Source: Fasciola hepatica (lineage: Eukaryota > Platyhelminthes > Trematoda > Plagiorchiida > Fasciolidae). From it: a DNA stretch of 64,000 nucleotides. Of this stretch, positions 51,290 through 62,934 are shown one piece after another (the first letter of the stretch is position 1; every line of letters starts with the position of its first letter). The notes under the pieces are model-generated. The model did no database searches and had not been told where the DNA came from. It saw nothing but the letters and a program-made list of their open reading frames with translations. The position numbers were made by a program, and so were the translations under genes. The stretch lies in NCBI GenBank assembly GCA_948099385.1, contig CANUEZ040000168.1, positions 6,677,501-6,741,500 of the forward strand, read 5' to 3'.

Positions 51290-52170
51290 TACACTTCAGC
51301 AGCGAATTTGGCCCTCTGGACTTGAACAGAGCTTGGGTTCTCCTCGATGTTCGCATGCAGCTTGCTTTGGTGCTGTAGCCGGAAGTTGTCCAGGAAAGCC
51401 ACCGAGTCAGGCAACAAGCTCGGACTGGCCAAAGCTAGAGTCAGTCTTACGGACTGAACCAACTTCTTTTTCATCATTAGACCGCGAGTGGCACAATGGT
51501 GCACTTAAAAGCAGGAATCTGACCCCGTTAAGCTAGATTTCCAGCATCGCGGCACGGATTTGTGATCCGATATTGACCACTAGTGCCTGCGGAATTCCTT
51601 TTTGGTTGAAACACATCTGCCACACTTGAATTACAAGTGAGGTGGTCGGCAAACCTATCAGGAACAATTCCGGCCATTTGGAGTATGAGTTGGTCAATAC
51701 AAGGGCGTGTTCTCTATTCGAAGATGGGCTTAGAAATTCGGCAGAGACCTTTTGTCACAGAATGTAGCTTTCGGTCCACGGACGGGTTTTTGGCCCTCAC
51801 CGGACCTTGTGCAAACAAGCATACCACTTTGCCATATTGCAGATGTCCAAATCCGAGTCCTGGTAAGAACACAGTTTTTGAGTCAGTGACTTCATTTTAC
51901 TCACGCTCAAGTGGTCTTACCACAGTTCATTGAAAACCATCTAGAGCAAGACAAGGTGGCAACGAGCCCGTCAACTCGACAAGAGACCACCGTTGGTTAG
52001 ACACGGAATTCCTGTCGCTGTACCAAGAACTGAGAACCCTAAACTTCACCTCGGGTTGCCACCCCTCCTTGACTGCTGAAACCATGAACTTCGTACCATT
52101 TCGTTTGATTTCACAGGTCTTACTTATGTTTGGGAGCGGCCCGTAAAATCAATCTATATTGTTCCTCCGC
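51290..52170 (-). pseudogene. Ty3/Gypsy integrase fragment of a second lineage (K02A2.6-like), decayed
   Basis: On the minus strand IDFTG near 52165 resembles the first catalytic Asp block. Then 51705-51560 reads ALVLTNSYSKWPELF followed by QKGIPQALVVNIGSQ, which is the Gypsy core (VDSYSKWPEV and GIP..LVSDNGTQF) with the second Asp lost. The 51504-51290 part reads FLDNFRLQHQS and ANIEENPS, a typical later block. The gap between the first two blocks is longer than usual, so an indel or another insertion lies between them. The wording differs clearly from the 47223-48150 fragment. Confidence 0.6.
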
Positions 52171-52869
52171 TGCACTTTGTGAATGTCGCTGCAAGAAGTG
52201 GGCTGGCCTGATTTTCCGGCCACATTGATGCAATATATCGTAGATGCAGGCAATTAAAACGGATTTACTTTGCTGAAATGTGGCAACGGTGGGTTGAAGG
52301 ACGGCACTTCCTGGGATCCTTACAAACTGAAGAGCCTAGTGGTCGGATAAGATCGGAGACATCAGCTCGGAAGGGCATTTCTCAGCCGGCAAAACTTACT
52401 TCCTCCTCCGAAAACAATCCCTCTCTGTGGAAATGATGGCCCGATTGCAGAATACTGGACATTGGTTCCGTTCCAGAAATACGGCCGTCCCGACACTGGA
52501 CGCGCCGATGATCAGCACAGCCCACTTAGATGGTACGAACAGGGCTGGCATCGGTCAACATATGTTTGTACAAGACTGAGTGGCCTTTAAAGCTGCTTGA
52601 GACATAGGACCAGCCAGGCTGATGAGCACTAAATAAAAATGCGTCCGGAGTAGGAAACACACCGTGAGAACTTAATACCTGTCTCAGAACCAGCCATCCG
52701 ATATTGGAAACAACCGGGCCCACACCTTATAACATCGTCATTTAATTTTGGCTATGAAAAGCTTTGTCACGAGATTAAGGGAGGCCCGCAGACCGTGGTG
52801 GGACAATCCATCCTGTACCTTAAATCCCCTTCACCTGAAGGCAAATGAAGCCAGTGGACGGTTAGTACT
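52171..52869. other. Unassigned retroelement debris
   Basis: Between two Gypsy fragments. A minus frame (52723-52526) is open but matches no block I know. Probably Gypsy spacer or integrase N-terminus eroded beyond recognition. Confidence 0.35.
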
Positions 52870-54720
52870 TTGCAGTTCGTCACACCAGTGGATTGGGTGG
52901 CACTAGATCTAGCTGAATATAGCTTCCGCGGAGGAGTTGCTTGACTTCTGGTTCGTGGGCTTGCCCTGCGACAATGGCTGCAAATTCAGTGCCAGTGTTT
53001 CGTGTATTGAGATGTGTTCAAGGGAAGGCATCCGCCACGGGGTTATTAGAAGTGGCTGGTGTAACCCAGGTGACGGCATTTACCAGATAATTACCAGCCT
53101 GTAGTCAACCAAGCAACAAACCTGGTTGACTTGTGGTCCTTGAAGAAGATGAGTTTTCATGCCTTCCGTCACTTGTCGCAAGAGACAGACAGCCAAGAAA
53201 ATTAACGAAATTTCCCCACCAAATGTACTATTCCTGGATTCAGCCTGCTGCGGACCTTTGGAGAAGAATAGTGATGGCTATCAGGTGCCTTGTACCTTCT
53301 ATTTTAGAACGACACCAGCATCTAAGTGCAACGCTTTGGCTGATAGTACCAGAGGGCCTTTTGTAGGTGACACAACTGCGGCTATGCTGGAGATAGCCTA
53401 TTACAGTTCGACGAGAGCTGGACGGGCACTCTCAGAAAGTTCGAACGTTTTGGTTTTACGGCCCAATAAACCTGCGGGAGCTTGCATCTATTGAGCATAT
53501 TCAGAAATGAGACAGTGGTAAAATTGAGTAAGCTGTCAAATCGTCGAGGAGTTTTAAAGAAGCGAAGCCTAGGAATATACAAGGAAGCCTGCATTCCATT
53601 TTTCGTGGGTGGAACGCACATAGATGTTATCTCACGTCCAAGGGAAGTAACACCTTCTCAGCCAAATGAAAATTGTGCAGCATGGATGGTTGCTCCATTA
53701 TGGAGCAAAAGCTTGAAACCTCTTTGTGGTTACACAGCTTGGTCTTCAGGTAATGAGTCAGCGACTGAAATACCATCTAACTGGGTGTAAACCACTCCTA
53801 AACCACAGAAGTAGTCTGTGAAAAGCCGGAATATGTTGTGCCCTTTTGGAAATACCAGGTAGCATACAGGAAGACGCCAATAAGGAAGGGGCTCTAATAA
53901 TGACGTCTTTGGGAATCCATTAAAATTTCATGAAACTCGATTCCATATACGAACTGGATCCGTGCGAATAAAAACCGTGCAACTACGTAAGTTTGTAGCG
54001 GTCCTGGATGGGTTGAAGTAGGTGGTGGCCGGAAGCGGCGCTGCAGTTGGTGCTCGACAATTTCCAGAAGGCCGCCAGTCGTAAGCAGGCATTAAAAACA
54101 CCAAATGTAATGGAGCCAGTGAACCTGAAGCTGGTTTAGTGGGACCGGAACCCAGTGCGTACTGAAACTCGGCCCTGGATATTAGAGATTCTGGACGGCT
54201 GTGTCTGACTCAGCAACGAACAGATGGACTTACCAATGATGTATGATGTAGTACGTCGGATGGCAGCTGTGATAGCAAGTTGCTGGGTAGAAATAGCCCA
54301 GGAAGCTCGTACTAAAGCTCCTGACGGTGGTTTGCAGTGGCAGAAGTGGCGAGGACTGGGGACAGCGATGACTCAGTTGACTGTTTGCCCCCAACTGAGA
54401 ATTTGATAGTCTCAACCAGGAGGTGGCAGCGGAATTGACCAATCATAAGGCTGAAATATCAAACAGAGTCGATGCCAGTGACTAAGAGGCGAAGGTCAGT
54501 AGCAATAAAGGCCAATTGCAGATTACGGCCTAGATCAAAGGTTGGTGCGAGTGAAGGCCTGTCGTAACTCTTGGTAAGTGCCCCATCGGCCGCCATCAAC
54601 CTGATGCTTGACCAGCTCTGGTGATCTGCTCTGTAAAATTGATTAGTGCTCACCTTTGCTCCGGTGTCTACTAAGGAGGATATTCCGGATACACGGTCGG
54701 TTATAAAAATAGGCCACCGT
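52870..54720 (-). pseudogene. Ty3/Gypsy protease, reverse transcriptase and RNase H tail, decayed
   Basis: Read downward on the minus strand. FITDRVSGISSLVDTGAKVS (54715-54650) is an aspartic protease with the DTGA box at 54668-54657, then RLMAADGAL and TFDLGRNLQLAFI. The RT fingers AEFQYALGSGPTKP and DWRPSGNCRAP follow at 54180-54000. The catalytic region reads VVYTQLDGISVADSLPED (near 53790-53740) where YLDD is expected, so the second Asp is lost. RRFDSLLNF follows at about 53540, then VADAFP and LNTRNTGTEFAAIV at 53060-52940, the tether after RNase H. Many frame changes; inactive. The lineage fits the integrase at 47223-48150 better than the one at 51290-52170. Confidence 0.75.
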
Positions 54721-54971
54721 GGAAGGAAGGGCCCAGCCCCGTAGTCCCCTTCTCCGACAGGCTTACGCGCTTTCCTGGCACACAGGTAGGAAGGTGCGGG
54801 ACTTGTTGGATCATTTTGCTTTAAGTCTTCGAATGCGACCCTACCGACATACTTCGGGGCTTGCAGGTTCGCGCCACTGTGAGTAGCTGAGAATGCCTGC
54901 TCTGCAAGACTCGAGACTCAATCAAGACCGGTAGGTCACCTAAGCTTGGGAAGACGAAATGCACCAAGGTA
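54721..54971 (-). pseudogene. Gypsy gag-protease linker, decayed
   Basis: The minus frame upstream of the protease reads YLCARKARKPVGEGDYGAG, similar in position to the linker after the gag zinc knuckle in Gypsy elements. No CCHC knuckle is intact. Confidence 0.4.
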
Positions 54972-55169
54972 CATCATCATCATCGTACAGCGTTAAACAG
55001 TAGGGCAAGCCCCACCGACCACTGCCTTTCTCACCATGTTGCACGTTGAGTTAGAAAGTATGGATATACAAGATGGACAGGGAGTGGACCTATACAAGCG
55101 GGAAAAGGAAAGAATGCCCTAGTAGCCAACACACGGAATACACTGTCTAACTGTACAAACGCACATTGA
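54972..55169 (-). other. 3' untranslated region and tail of RTE-3
   Basis: It follows the RTE-3 stop codon on the minus strand. A short (ATG)n run on the minus strand (plus CATCATCATCATC at 54972-54984) may be the simple-repeat tail typical of RTE elements. Gypsy-like sequence begins directly beyond, which suggests the LINE inserted next to or into the Gypsy copy. Confidence 0.5.
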
Positions 55170-57051
55170 TCAGTCATTCTGATTCGATAGGAAGTGACAA
55201 CACGATCGCCACTGTTTACGGTTCGCCGCCATATCCTTCAGTGCATCCACCCAACTGTTTGACGGATCTTTTGGACCCCACCACGAAGACGTGAAGCACC
55301 TACTTTTCCTAAGTCTGCTGTACATTTTCTCATTCCTCACTGCCACGTCATCTGTTGACTTCCGTGAGGTCTCTTCTACTCCCTAGAAGGGACAGAGAAT
55401 AGAACGCGATACGGTAGACGTGTGTTTGCCATACGTAACACGTGTCCCAACCAACGAAGTCTACTAAGTTGGATACTCTGAGATAGAACATTCTCTAAAT
55501 TGGTACCCAATACCCGATTTCTGACCTCATCGTTGCTTACTCGGTTATTCCACCCAATAACAGCGATACTACGTAAACATCGATGGTCGAAAACCTCAAG
55601 ACGACGAATATCTTCAGCACGCAGACTCCAAGTCTCGCAAACATACAACAAAACTGAACGCACTGCAGCACAGTATACACGACCTTTCAATTTCAGTGAA
55701 ATACCAGGTCGGCGCCACAAGTGCTTCAGTCCAGCGTATGCCGCTCGAGCCTTGGATATCCGCGTGCTGACGTCTACTACTGTACTCCCATCTGTCTTCA
55801 CGCAGCTACCGAGGTAGGTGAAGTGGTCGACAACTGACAGCACCTCCCTATCGAGCATCAAGCTTGGAATCGTTGACGTCCAGTCTTGTAACATCACCTT
55901 TCACTATGAAGGTGCAAAGCGCATGCCAAATGGAGCTACAGATCTTGAGAGTCTACCTAGTGCACGTTGAGCATGTTCCGTGCATTCGAACAAGCAGACA
56001 ACGTCGTCTGCGCAATCTAGGTCACATAGCTTTCTACTATTTCCTAGTTCGACGTCTACATCCCGAAGATTTTGCAGAGCACTCTCCATTATTTCGTCCA
56101 TGACGAAGTTGAACAGGGATAGGGACAAAGGACATCCCTGTCGAACACCACTGTTCGTTTCAAACCGACCGGATAGTTCACCATGAATACAATGATCTCA
56201 GTAGGCTCACGAACTTCTGGGGCATACCTTTTCGATGAAGAACACTGAAAAGCGACGTTCGATCAACTGAATCGAAGGCGCCTTTCAGGTCTAAGAAAAG
56301 CATTATTGTCGGTAGGTGATGCGTGTGACGCGTTTCAAGTAGTCGGCGAAGAGTAAAAATCTGGTCCATGCATCCTCGACCTGGGCGGAATCCAGCCTGC
56401 TTCTCGCGGGCATTCCTCTCGCGAGCCGGTGTAAGACGGTGCAGCAAAATCGAAGCTAATACTTTGGTGACTATCGGGATTAAGCTAATCTTACGATGAT
56501 TATCACAGTCATTGCGTATTCCCTTCTTGAAGATGGGAACAATAAATGACTCGCTCTATGTTAACAGAATACGCTCCTCGTTCCAAATGTCACGGAGCAA
56601 GACGGTAAGTGATATCATCAACGCCTCACCACCCAGTTTGAAAATAACTGGAGGAAGTTCGTCTGGACCTGCTCTTTTCCTCGCTTTAGTGATCGAATAC
56701 ATGACTCTACTTCTACTTCCGACGGGGGCTCAAGTGATACCACCCAAGGAGTCACAGTTGTTGGCACGGGAGTAACTACACTAGCGCGCGGCCAGCTAAA
56801 CTGTTCCTTGAAGTACTCGGACCATTGGTCAAGCCTTTGCTGTTTGCTATGGATGGGTTCTCCATTTCTATCGCAAATCGTTTCACTGACCTGGGTTCGC
56901 CGTCCACTGGTGTCGTGAATAAGTTTGAACAGTCCCTGACGGTTACCTGGAGCAGCTGCCATTTCCATTTCTTCGACTACCTTCACACACCAATTTTCGC
57001 GATCATTCTTAAGACTTTTCGTAACTTGTCTTTGCAGCTTTCTCTGCATCG
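55170..57051 (-). pseudogene. RTE-3 reverse transcriptase and C-terminal region (downstream half of a split LINE)
   Basis: Minus-strand frames, in order: 57049-56618 with LKNDRENW, WSEYFKEQFSWPR and LEPPSEVEVE; 56447-56178 with KQAGFRPGRGCMDQIFTLRR and FLDLKGAFDSVDRTSLF (motif A intact); 56128-55904 with LDCADDVVCLF (CADD in place of YADD) and FGMRFAPS; 55897-55376 with RHLWRR-like KHLWRRPGI, RSVLLYVCETWSLR, RRLEVFDHRCLRS and RLRWLGHVLRM; then GPKDPSNSWVDALKDM to the stop at 55172-55170. Frame breaks lie near 56615, 56460, 56160 and 55380. The upstream endonuclease half is displaced to 60816-62174. Confidence 0.85.
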
Positions 57052-57067
57052 TAATAATAATAATAAT

Positions 57068-59858
57068 GGTTTATTTCGGAGATACCCGAGGCATTCCAGG
57101 TGCATGATCAACTGTTTACTAGTGATGGAATAAACAGACAAAACCCTTGAAAAAGTAGAGATTTACATGATAGGAGTTGAAAAAACGGGCTAAGAATGGG
57201 GAGTAACGTGGGATGAAAGTAGGCAAGTGTATGCACACCAAAGGAAATGTACTAGGTTTAAGTGGACCCATGGACGGATTCAAATGGACCCCCGAGGCGT
57301 TTGGAAACTCAAGGTCAGGTGGAAGATTCGGCTGGTCAGTATGGGGACATCTGAAGGCTGACTGATATACATTAGAAAGGCTAGAATTCAGCATAAGGAG
57401 CTGTAATAGTGGGAGACGATGAGGAAAAAGTGAGATTCACTGCAGGGATTAGGTAGCAACGAAGCATCGGCACTCTGCAATAGATGGTCGGCGAACAGGG
57501 CACAAAACTCATTGTAAAACAAGGAGCGAGCAAAGTAAGACGTAAAAAGTGAATCAGAAAAAAATTGTTCATGGGAATTGGACACAATAGATGTGGGTTA
57601 TAGATGTAGAAGGAATGGATGCATCTCATGGCAGTCAGAGGGATGATAGAAAGAGAGAAATCTGTAAAGAACTACAGGATAAAGAACGAATGCATATATA
57701 CATATGTGCGGTTGTTTTTATATATATATACATATATATATATATATGCATATATATATACATAAAAGAGAAGCCGGATCAATAACAATGGAGACCTAGA
57801 AAGAAATTATCAGTTATTAGGAGGGGCAGGTCAGGTTAGGTCGAATGTTTGTAGAATTAACTATGGACTATCGTGGTGAATTACCTTCATGACAGGTGAA
57901 CTCGGCGGATCAACATAGAGAGTGGAGAATGCGGAAGCACAGAAAGGACGACGACTGAGAAGCAGTTCGAAAAAAGGAGAGATGAAGAAAAGTACCGAAG
58001 AGAACATATAAGAATGGATCAAATAACCTGACTTATGCAGATGAGGCATGTGGTGTCGGTCAAGAAAGGGAGAAGTATTATCAAATGGGCTTACTTTATT
58101 CAGCAGGGAGGTGGTTGCGATAAAGATGGCTGAGCAGCGCAGAGCGATTGTGCATACAAAGTGGAGAAAGTTACCTGGGAGCTGAAATTGCCCGTGGTGC
58201 AAGACGCAGCAGCTGTGACGGCAAACGGCGTGAGAGAAATGAGCAAAAGGGGTACCAGAGGGTAATGGCGGGTCAAACAGACTGAATCCGTGAATGAGAA
58301 CCATGACGAAACAGTGAGTTTACATTGGATGGCAAGTGAAAAAGCAGAACGGTCCAAAAAGCACGCATAAAATGCCTGTGGCAAACAGTAAACGAAACGG
58401 GAGACGGGAGCACGGGCCGAAAAAGACAGGTGAGACATAACCAGTAAGACCATTTCATTGTGGGTGGAACACGAAAAAGGCAGAGAGGAAGGAAGCACCG
58501 AGACAGGTAAACCGGTGGACGAACATATCGCATGAACAATTGATGTGCGTCGGAGTCAGGGACATAAAGATTTGGAGCTGCGTGCATGCCGGCAATTGTG
58601 CAAGTGGATGTAAATGGACGATACTAATCAGAGCACTGTCAAGCGGAAGGATCCACAGAGGAATTGCGGAGCCAGGCAAGGAAAATAGAGTGTTAATGAC
58701 CGGATAACAAATGTGGCTGTGAGAGATGCAAAGTTTGGAACGGCAGTTCTAATATGAGAATTGGTCATGGGTGCGGGTGGAGCTGGTGTGTAATGGCATT
58801 AGGAAAAAGAAGGGAGAACGAAGAAGGGTTTGACAGAACGGTAGGCAGTGGGGCGTAAGCATGCGATCAATGAGCTTTATAAGCCTAGGATGACACCAAA
58901 TGAATAGATACTACAATCCGGCAACGCGACATTGGTGGAGAAATAAGATATTGGCGGTCGTCGGCAGAGTAAAGTGGGTAGGACGATAGTGACGTGCAAT
59001 GAGAGGTAACACAGTGAGAGTCGATAGGAGCAAGGACAGGATGGGTAAATGTGCATACCATAGAAGAACGAAAACATGGATGCGATAGGAGCAATAGGTG
59101 GGCATACAGTGGCAAACAAGGATGGTTGGAGCATGCGGCCCGCAGCTGACAGCATTAGAGCGTGCGATCCGCAACCGGTGCCAGTGGATGGGACTGGCAG
59201 TGCGCTGGACACCCAACCTGAAAACACTTCGAGGTGAACAAAGGGGGTGTAATCCACCAACCAAATTACGCTCGCACATCGTTGCAGATGACCTGCACGC
59301 CCGATGTTCGCCGGCCAAAGCGGTGGATCTGACCGCACCCCGCACCGTTGGGAATGGCACCAATGTTTATCGGTGGTTTTGTATGTGGGGCGTAGTTCAA
59401 CTGGGATAGCATGAGATATAAGTTCGGCGATCGGATGGTCAGGTTGCAAGGGGTTCCGGAGGACAGAACCAGCGGCTAATAATCGACCAAGCAGCGGCGT
59501 TATCCAGGCGCGTATACCAACTTAGACGGTGAAATTCATCTAAGGAGAGAACTGGAATAAGAGAGCATATAAAAAAGAGCAGTCAGGGTGTGCCGCTGCT
59601 GTGGATCAACGGTTAATGGAAGCATATAAAAACCAGTAAATGACGAGGCATAAGAATGAGAGAAACTACGGGGATAGGTGGAAGCAAAGTGGTTGAAATT
59701 TGTGGCCTTTCCAGTTGTTTGGTTCATTAAGGAAATGGTCATAGGAAGTCTAACTTTGAGAACTCAGTCAGATAGATGAAACTGTCTGTTGTTGATTGTG
59801 TCCTTAATTGAAGGGAGCAGGGTCGGAGAAGGTGTTGGTATTAGAAGTCTAGGCCCCT
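57068..59858 (-). other. Long pyrimidine-rich region between CR1-like RT and its tail
   Basis: About 2.8 kb after the RT stop codon. The minus strand is rich in C and T (the plus strand in A and G) over much of 57100-58900, which produces long minus frames with no domain, such as 59449-58877 and 58304-57861. I read it as an unusually long 3' untranslated region of the CR1-like element, since the (ATT)n tail comes only at 57052. A second element hidden here cannot be excluded. A TA-rich tract lies at 57718-57766. Confidence 0.5.
57718..57766. repeat. Imperfect TA microsatellite
   Basis: TA repeats broken by CATA and GCATA steps, about 49 bp, inside the 3' region of the CR1-like element. Confidence 0.9.
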
Positions 59859-60815
59859 CTAGTAAGCTATTTCTTCTGCCATGCTCATAGTAGATAACTG
59901 TAGTGCACGGGTGACGCTGAGATACGGGATGAGTGCCGACAGAAATTGGGATTTGGTTTGTGAAGCTCGGAGGGTGATGGGCAACTTGTTCCAGACTTTG
60001 GAGTAGACAAGAATGAAAATACGTGACCGTATGGTCGACTTAGCTATACTGGAAGGGACAGTAAAAGGCCTGTGCCGAAGTGAGTACGGAGTTTCACGGG
60101 AGAAGCTTACTGGGTCAAAGGAAAACGACCGGTTATGGAGCAGGTTGTACAAGAAGACTAAGTTCAGTCTTAAGCGGCGGCGCCAGAGTGGGTCGAGATT
60201 CAGATTTTGGCATCGTTCTCTATAGTTTAAAGACGTGGACCAACCGAGTAGTTGTTTCGTGAAACACCCTTGTGTGCTTTCAATGGCAACTCTGTCGAAT
60301 TCCGTCATGTTAGAAAATATTATTGGGCAGTACTCAAGCAAAGGCCTGACGTGGGATTTGTAGATGTCGATGATACTGTCCCGGAGACGAAAGGAGTGGA
60401 AGCGCAGGGCCACACTTCTTCTAGCCTTGGCCGCTTGGATGGCAGCGTGCTCAGAAAAGTTGAGGGAGCAGGAATAGTTGAGGCCAAAGTCGCGGACAGT
60501 AGGTCGAATGGCTATTGGGGACCCACTAAGCGTAAAGGATCCAGGGGGCAATTGGAACTTGTAGGTTAGTACCTCACACTTATCAGTGGAAAAGCTCATC
60601 CTCCAGGTGTGGCACCAGCCGTCAAGTGCAGTGAGGTCAGCGGAAATGTTGCAAAGAGTAGGGATAGCATCATTATAATTGAAAGAGTAAACTATTTTTA
60701 TATCGTCTGCAAATAAGAATGACGTGCCGTGGTGTACTAGATCCAATGCGTCAACAATGTACATCAGAAATAGGAGAGCTGACGCCCTTGCTCCATTATA
60801 CTCAGCAATTCTCAC
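59859..60815 (-). CDS. CR1/Jockey-type reverse transcriptase, C-terminal two-thirds
   Basis: A 318-codon open frame without stops. It starts within RT motif B (ARASALLFLMYIVDAL), has the catalytic FADDIKIVYSF, then LDGWCHTWRMSFSTDKCEVL and VRDFGLNY, and a C-terminal stretch SHVRPLLEYCPIIFSNM, RRRLRLNLVFLYNLLHN, VWNKLPITLRASQT. These are typical of CR1/Jockey-superfamily LINEs and differ from the RTE copies nearby. Motif A and all upstream domains are missing, so it cannot act alone. The lack of stops suggests a younger age than the RTE-3 host. Confidence 0.85.
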   Translation of the reverse strand: MRIAEYNGARASALLFLMYIVDALDLVHHGTSFLFADDIKIVYSFNYNDAIPTLCNISADLTALDGWCHTWRMSFSTDKCEVLTYKFQLPPGSFTLSGSPIAIRPTVRDFGLNYSCSLNFSEHAAIQAAKARRSVALRFHSFRLRDSIIDIYKSHVRPLLEYCPIIFSNMTEFDRVAIESTQGCFTKQLLGWSTSLNYRERCQNLNLDPLWRRRLRLNLVFLYNLLHNRSFSFDPVSFSRETPYSLRHRPFTVPSSIAKSTIRSRIFILVYSKVWNKLPITLRASQTKSQFLSALIPYLSVTRALQLSTMSMAEEIAY

Positions 60816-62174
60816 GAGATACAGCGTCTTTGATGGCCATCGGCTCTAGGACCACAGGAAAAACCAGCTGCCAAGTGCATCGCCTGTTTGATATGAGCCC
60901 AATGCTCATCTACATTACTGTTCGTCGTAGATCCTAACTCATGTGCTAACTTCTGCTCGTAACGGGTGCGTACCTCTGGGTCACACAAACGTTGCACGGC
61001 TGATCGGGTCTGCGGTTTGCGACAATGGCCATGGAGCTGGAGAGATAATTGCATTAAAACTAATGCATGGTCCGGCTCTACGTACGTGGACCAGTGAGAT
61101 CTACAGTTCTGAACAGAACTGCGCCACCGGTAGCTTACTGTGATATGATCAATTTGACTCAAAGTACCTGTGAAGTTAGAGCGCCATGTCGCTGTGCAAC
61201 GTGAGCTTGTTTCGGAAATTGGTGCTGGACAAAAACAATCGATTGTCTGCACAAAACTGGAGAAGTCTATCCCCGTTATGTGTATGCTGAGCGGGTAAAG
61301 CACAACGTACACCTAAACAGGCTTCTGACGCACTGAATTTGCCAACTTGTGCATTGAAGTCACCAGCTAGCACTACAATGTCAGAACCTTTACTGCTGCG
61401 AACGAGGGTGGCGAGTTCATCATAGAACTCATCCTTCTGCGTGTCAGAGCTGCAGTCCGTTGGGGCGTACGCCGAGATCACAAACAAATTGCGCTCAACA
61501 CAACAATCTTTTCGAATGCCAAATGACCCCTGGATTCTCACAGCACATAAATGACTTTTAACCGGGACCCAGTCTAAGGGGCCAGCCTCAGCCTTCTCGG
61601 TCAGGGCTATTCCCACACCACGTTGACCAGCAGATTAAGCTACTTCGTCCCCTGGAGTACGCAGAAAATACCTCGATGAGATACCAGGAGCAGTTAGTTG
61701 AATTACACTGCTCGAATCCTGTATACGCGTTTCATTTAAGCAGCAGACATCAGTCTTCAGAGAATCTATTGTGAGTGCTAGGCACGCCTGCCGACCGACC
61801 TGCTTAAGTGTACGCACCTTGAAGGAGCTGAGATTTACAGGCTGATGATTCTTGAGAAAATGTGGATTGCCCGTCAGAGGGCTATTCCCGACACTATTTG
61901 ACAGTGAATCGTTGCGAGTATCGACGGTATTATCAGTGGGAGCATTATGAATGAAGGGATGGGGCAAAGGTGGGTGATTCAGGACAAAAGACAAAAGTTG
62001 AATTAAAGAGAGGGAACTCTGAGCAGTAGCACACTTATCACTACCCACCCCGCTCGATGCAATGGGCAGCGCGGTCCTGATTAGCTTGCGCGACGACCGA
62101 TGCAGTATGGAATTCTTTGTATTCGTGCAGTTCATGGGAGATGTTGTACGGGTACTGCCAGGGTGTCCAGCCAC
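60816..62174 (-). pseudogene. RTE-3 endonuclease domain (upstream half of the split LINE)
   Basis: Minus frames 62174-61635, 61616-61176 and 61312-60812. The first has FKVRTLKQVGRQACLALTID and CCLNETRIQD, the usual APE-endonuclease entry with catalytic Glu. The second has GIALTEKAEAGPLDWVPV, FVISAYAPTD and AGDFNAQVGKF. The third has LSQIDHITVSYRWR and the linker HWAHIKQAMHLAA. Only one stop (about 61635) and one frameshift (about 61176-61312) break it, fewer than in RTE-1. The frame is cut at about 60815 by the CR1-like insertion. Confidence 0.85.
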
Positions 62175-62934
62175 AAGGCAGGGGAACGATTAGGGTTCTC
62201 ACTCAAAGCCTTTAGTTCTAATAAGAACCTATCCGCAAGGCAGCGGGATGGCTTAGTGGAAGCCCATTTGCTTGGATCAATTATTCTTCCACTGATTTTG
62301 CCGATTGAGTTGCCAGCTCAAATTGACCCCCAACCTGATGGACCAAGAGACTGGACTTCGTCTGACCTCTGCCCATTGACCTGTCGGGTATGACCGCATC
62401 TCCGGTCTAAAGAAGCGATCCTGTATAGTTCTTTGGGTCATAGAGGCGCGCAAGCCATCACACCACGTCAAGGTGCAATCTCGTCGCAACATTGTCCCGT
62501 CCACCTTTGGGGGTATAGACCTATCGTCGCATGAAATGGAGAGGTCGCTTCAACTTTTGAATATCACTGTCGCCAAGCTTCGTGCCCGACACCAGTTGCT
62601 CCAGCTAATTTTTTGCAGCTGTATCATGTTTCCGCAACACCAAGTCCAGCAACCCGTCATACTTTCCCCCTGAGAGTGGGGGCACGCAGAGTCCCTAAAT
62701 ACTGGGGTCAATGTCTGTCGCAGCCGCCAGACCAAATATATAGTCTTGGTGGATTGGCTGGTTGGGCTGGCCGTTAGACCCCACGCTCCTATCCGGGCCA
62801 GCCAATATTCGGGGCTCACTGTCAAGGACTCAGCAAACCTCACGTATATTAAGGATATGCTGGACCACTCTATGCCTCCCAAAACTTGAGCCGCTAAAAG
62901 TGACGCCTCACGCAAACTGACCGTTTTCAGCAAC
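62175..62934 (-). mobile_element. RTE-3 5' leader
   Basis: The region upstream of the endonuclease shares TCCCGCTGCCTTGCG (minus strand, 62248-62234) with the RTE-1 leader at 6497-6483. It also has a MTQRTIQDRF-like phrase similar to the TVQDTLIG phrase of RTE-1 near 6410. The minus frame at 62933-62550 is open but has no known domain. The true 5' end is estimated. Confidence 0.5.

Larger units (their letters stand above)
57052..60815 (-). mobile_element. CR1-like LINE, 5'-truncated, inserted into RTE-3
   Basis: The minus strand begins abruptly inside an RT (60815) and ends at 57052 with AATAAACC followed by five ATT units (plus TAATAATAATAATAAT, 57052-57067). Both sides are RTE-3 sequence: endonuclease linker above 60816 and RT entry below 57051. 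That is the structure left by target-primed insertion with 5' truncation. About 70 bp of expected RTE linker is missing, so a small target deletion is likely. No target duplication was seen. Confidence 0.8.

Noticed and set aside
58877..59449. 190-codon minus-strand frame as a possible protein
   Set aside because: Its composition follows from pyrimidine-rich DNA, it has no domain, several other frames are also open there, and it lies in the presumed CR1-like 3' region.
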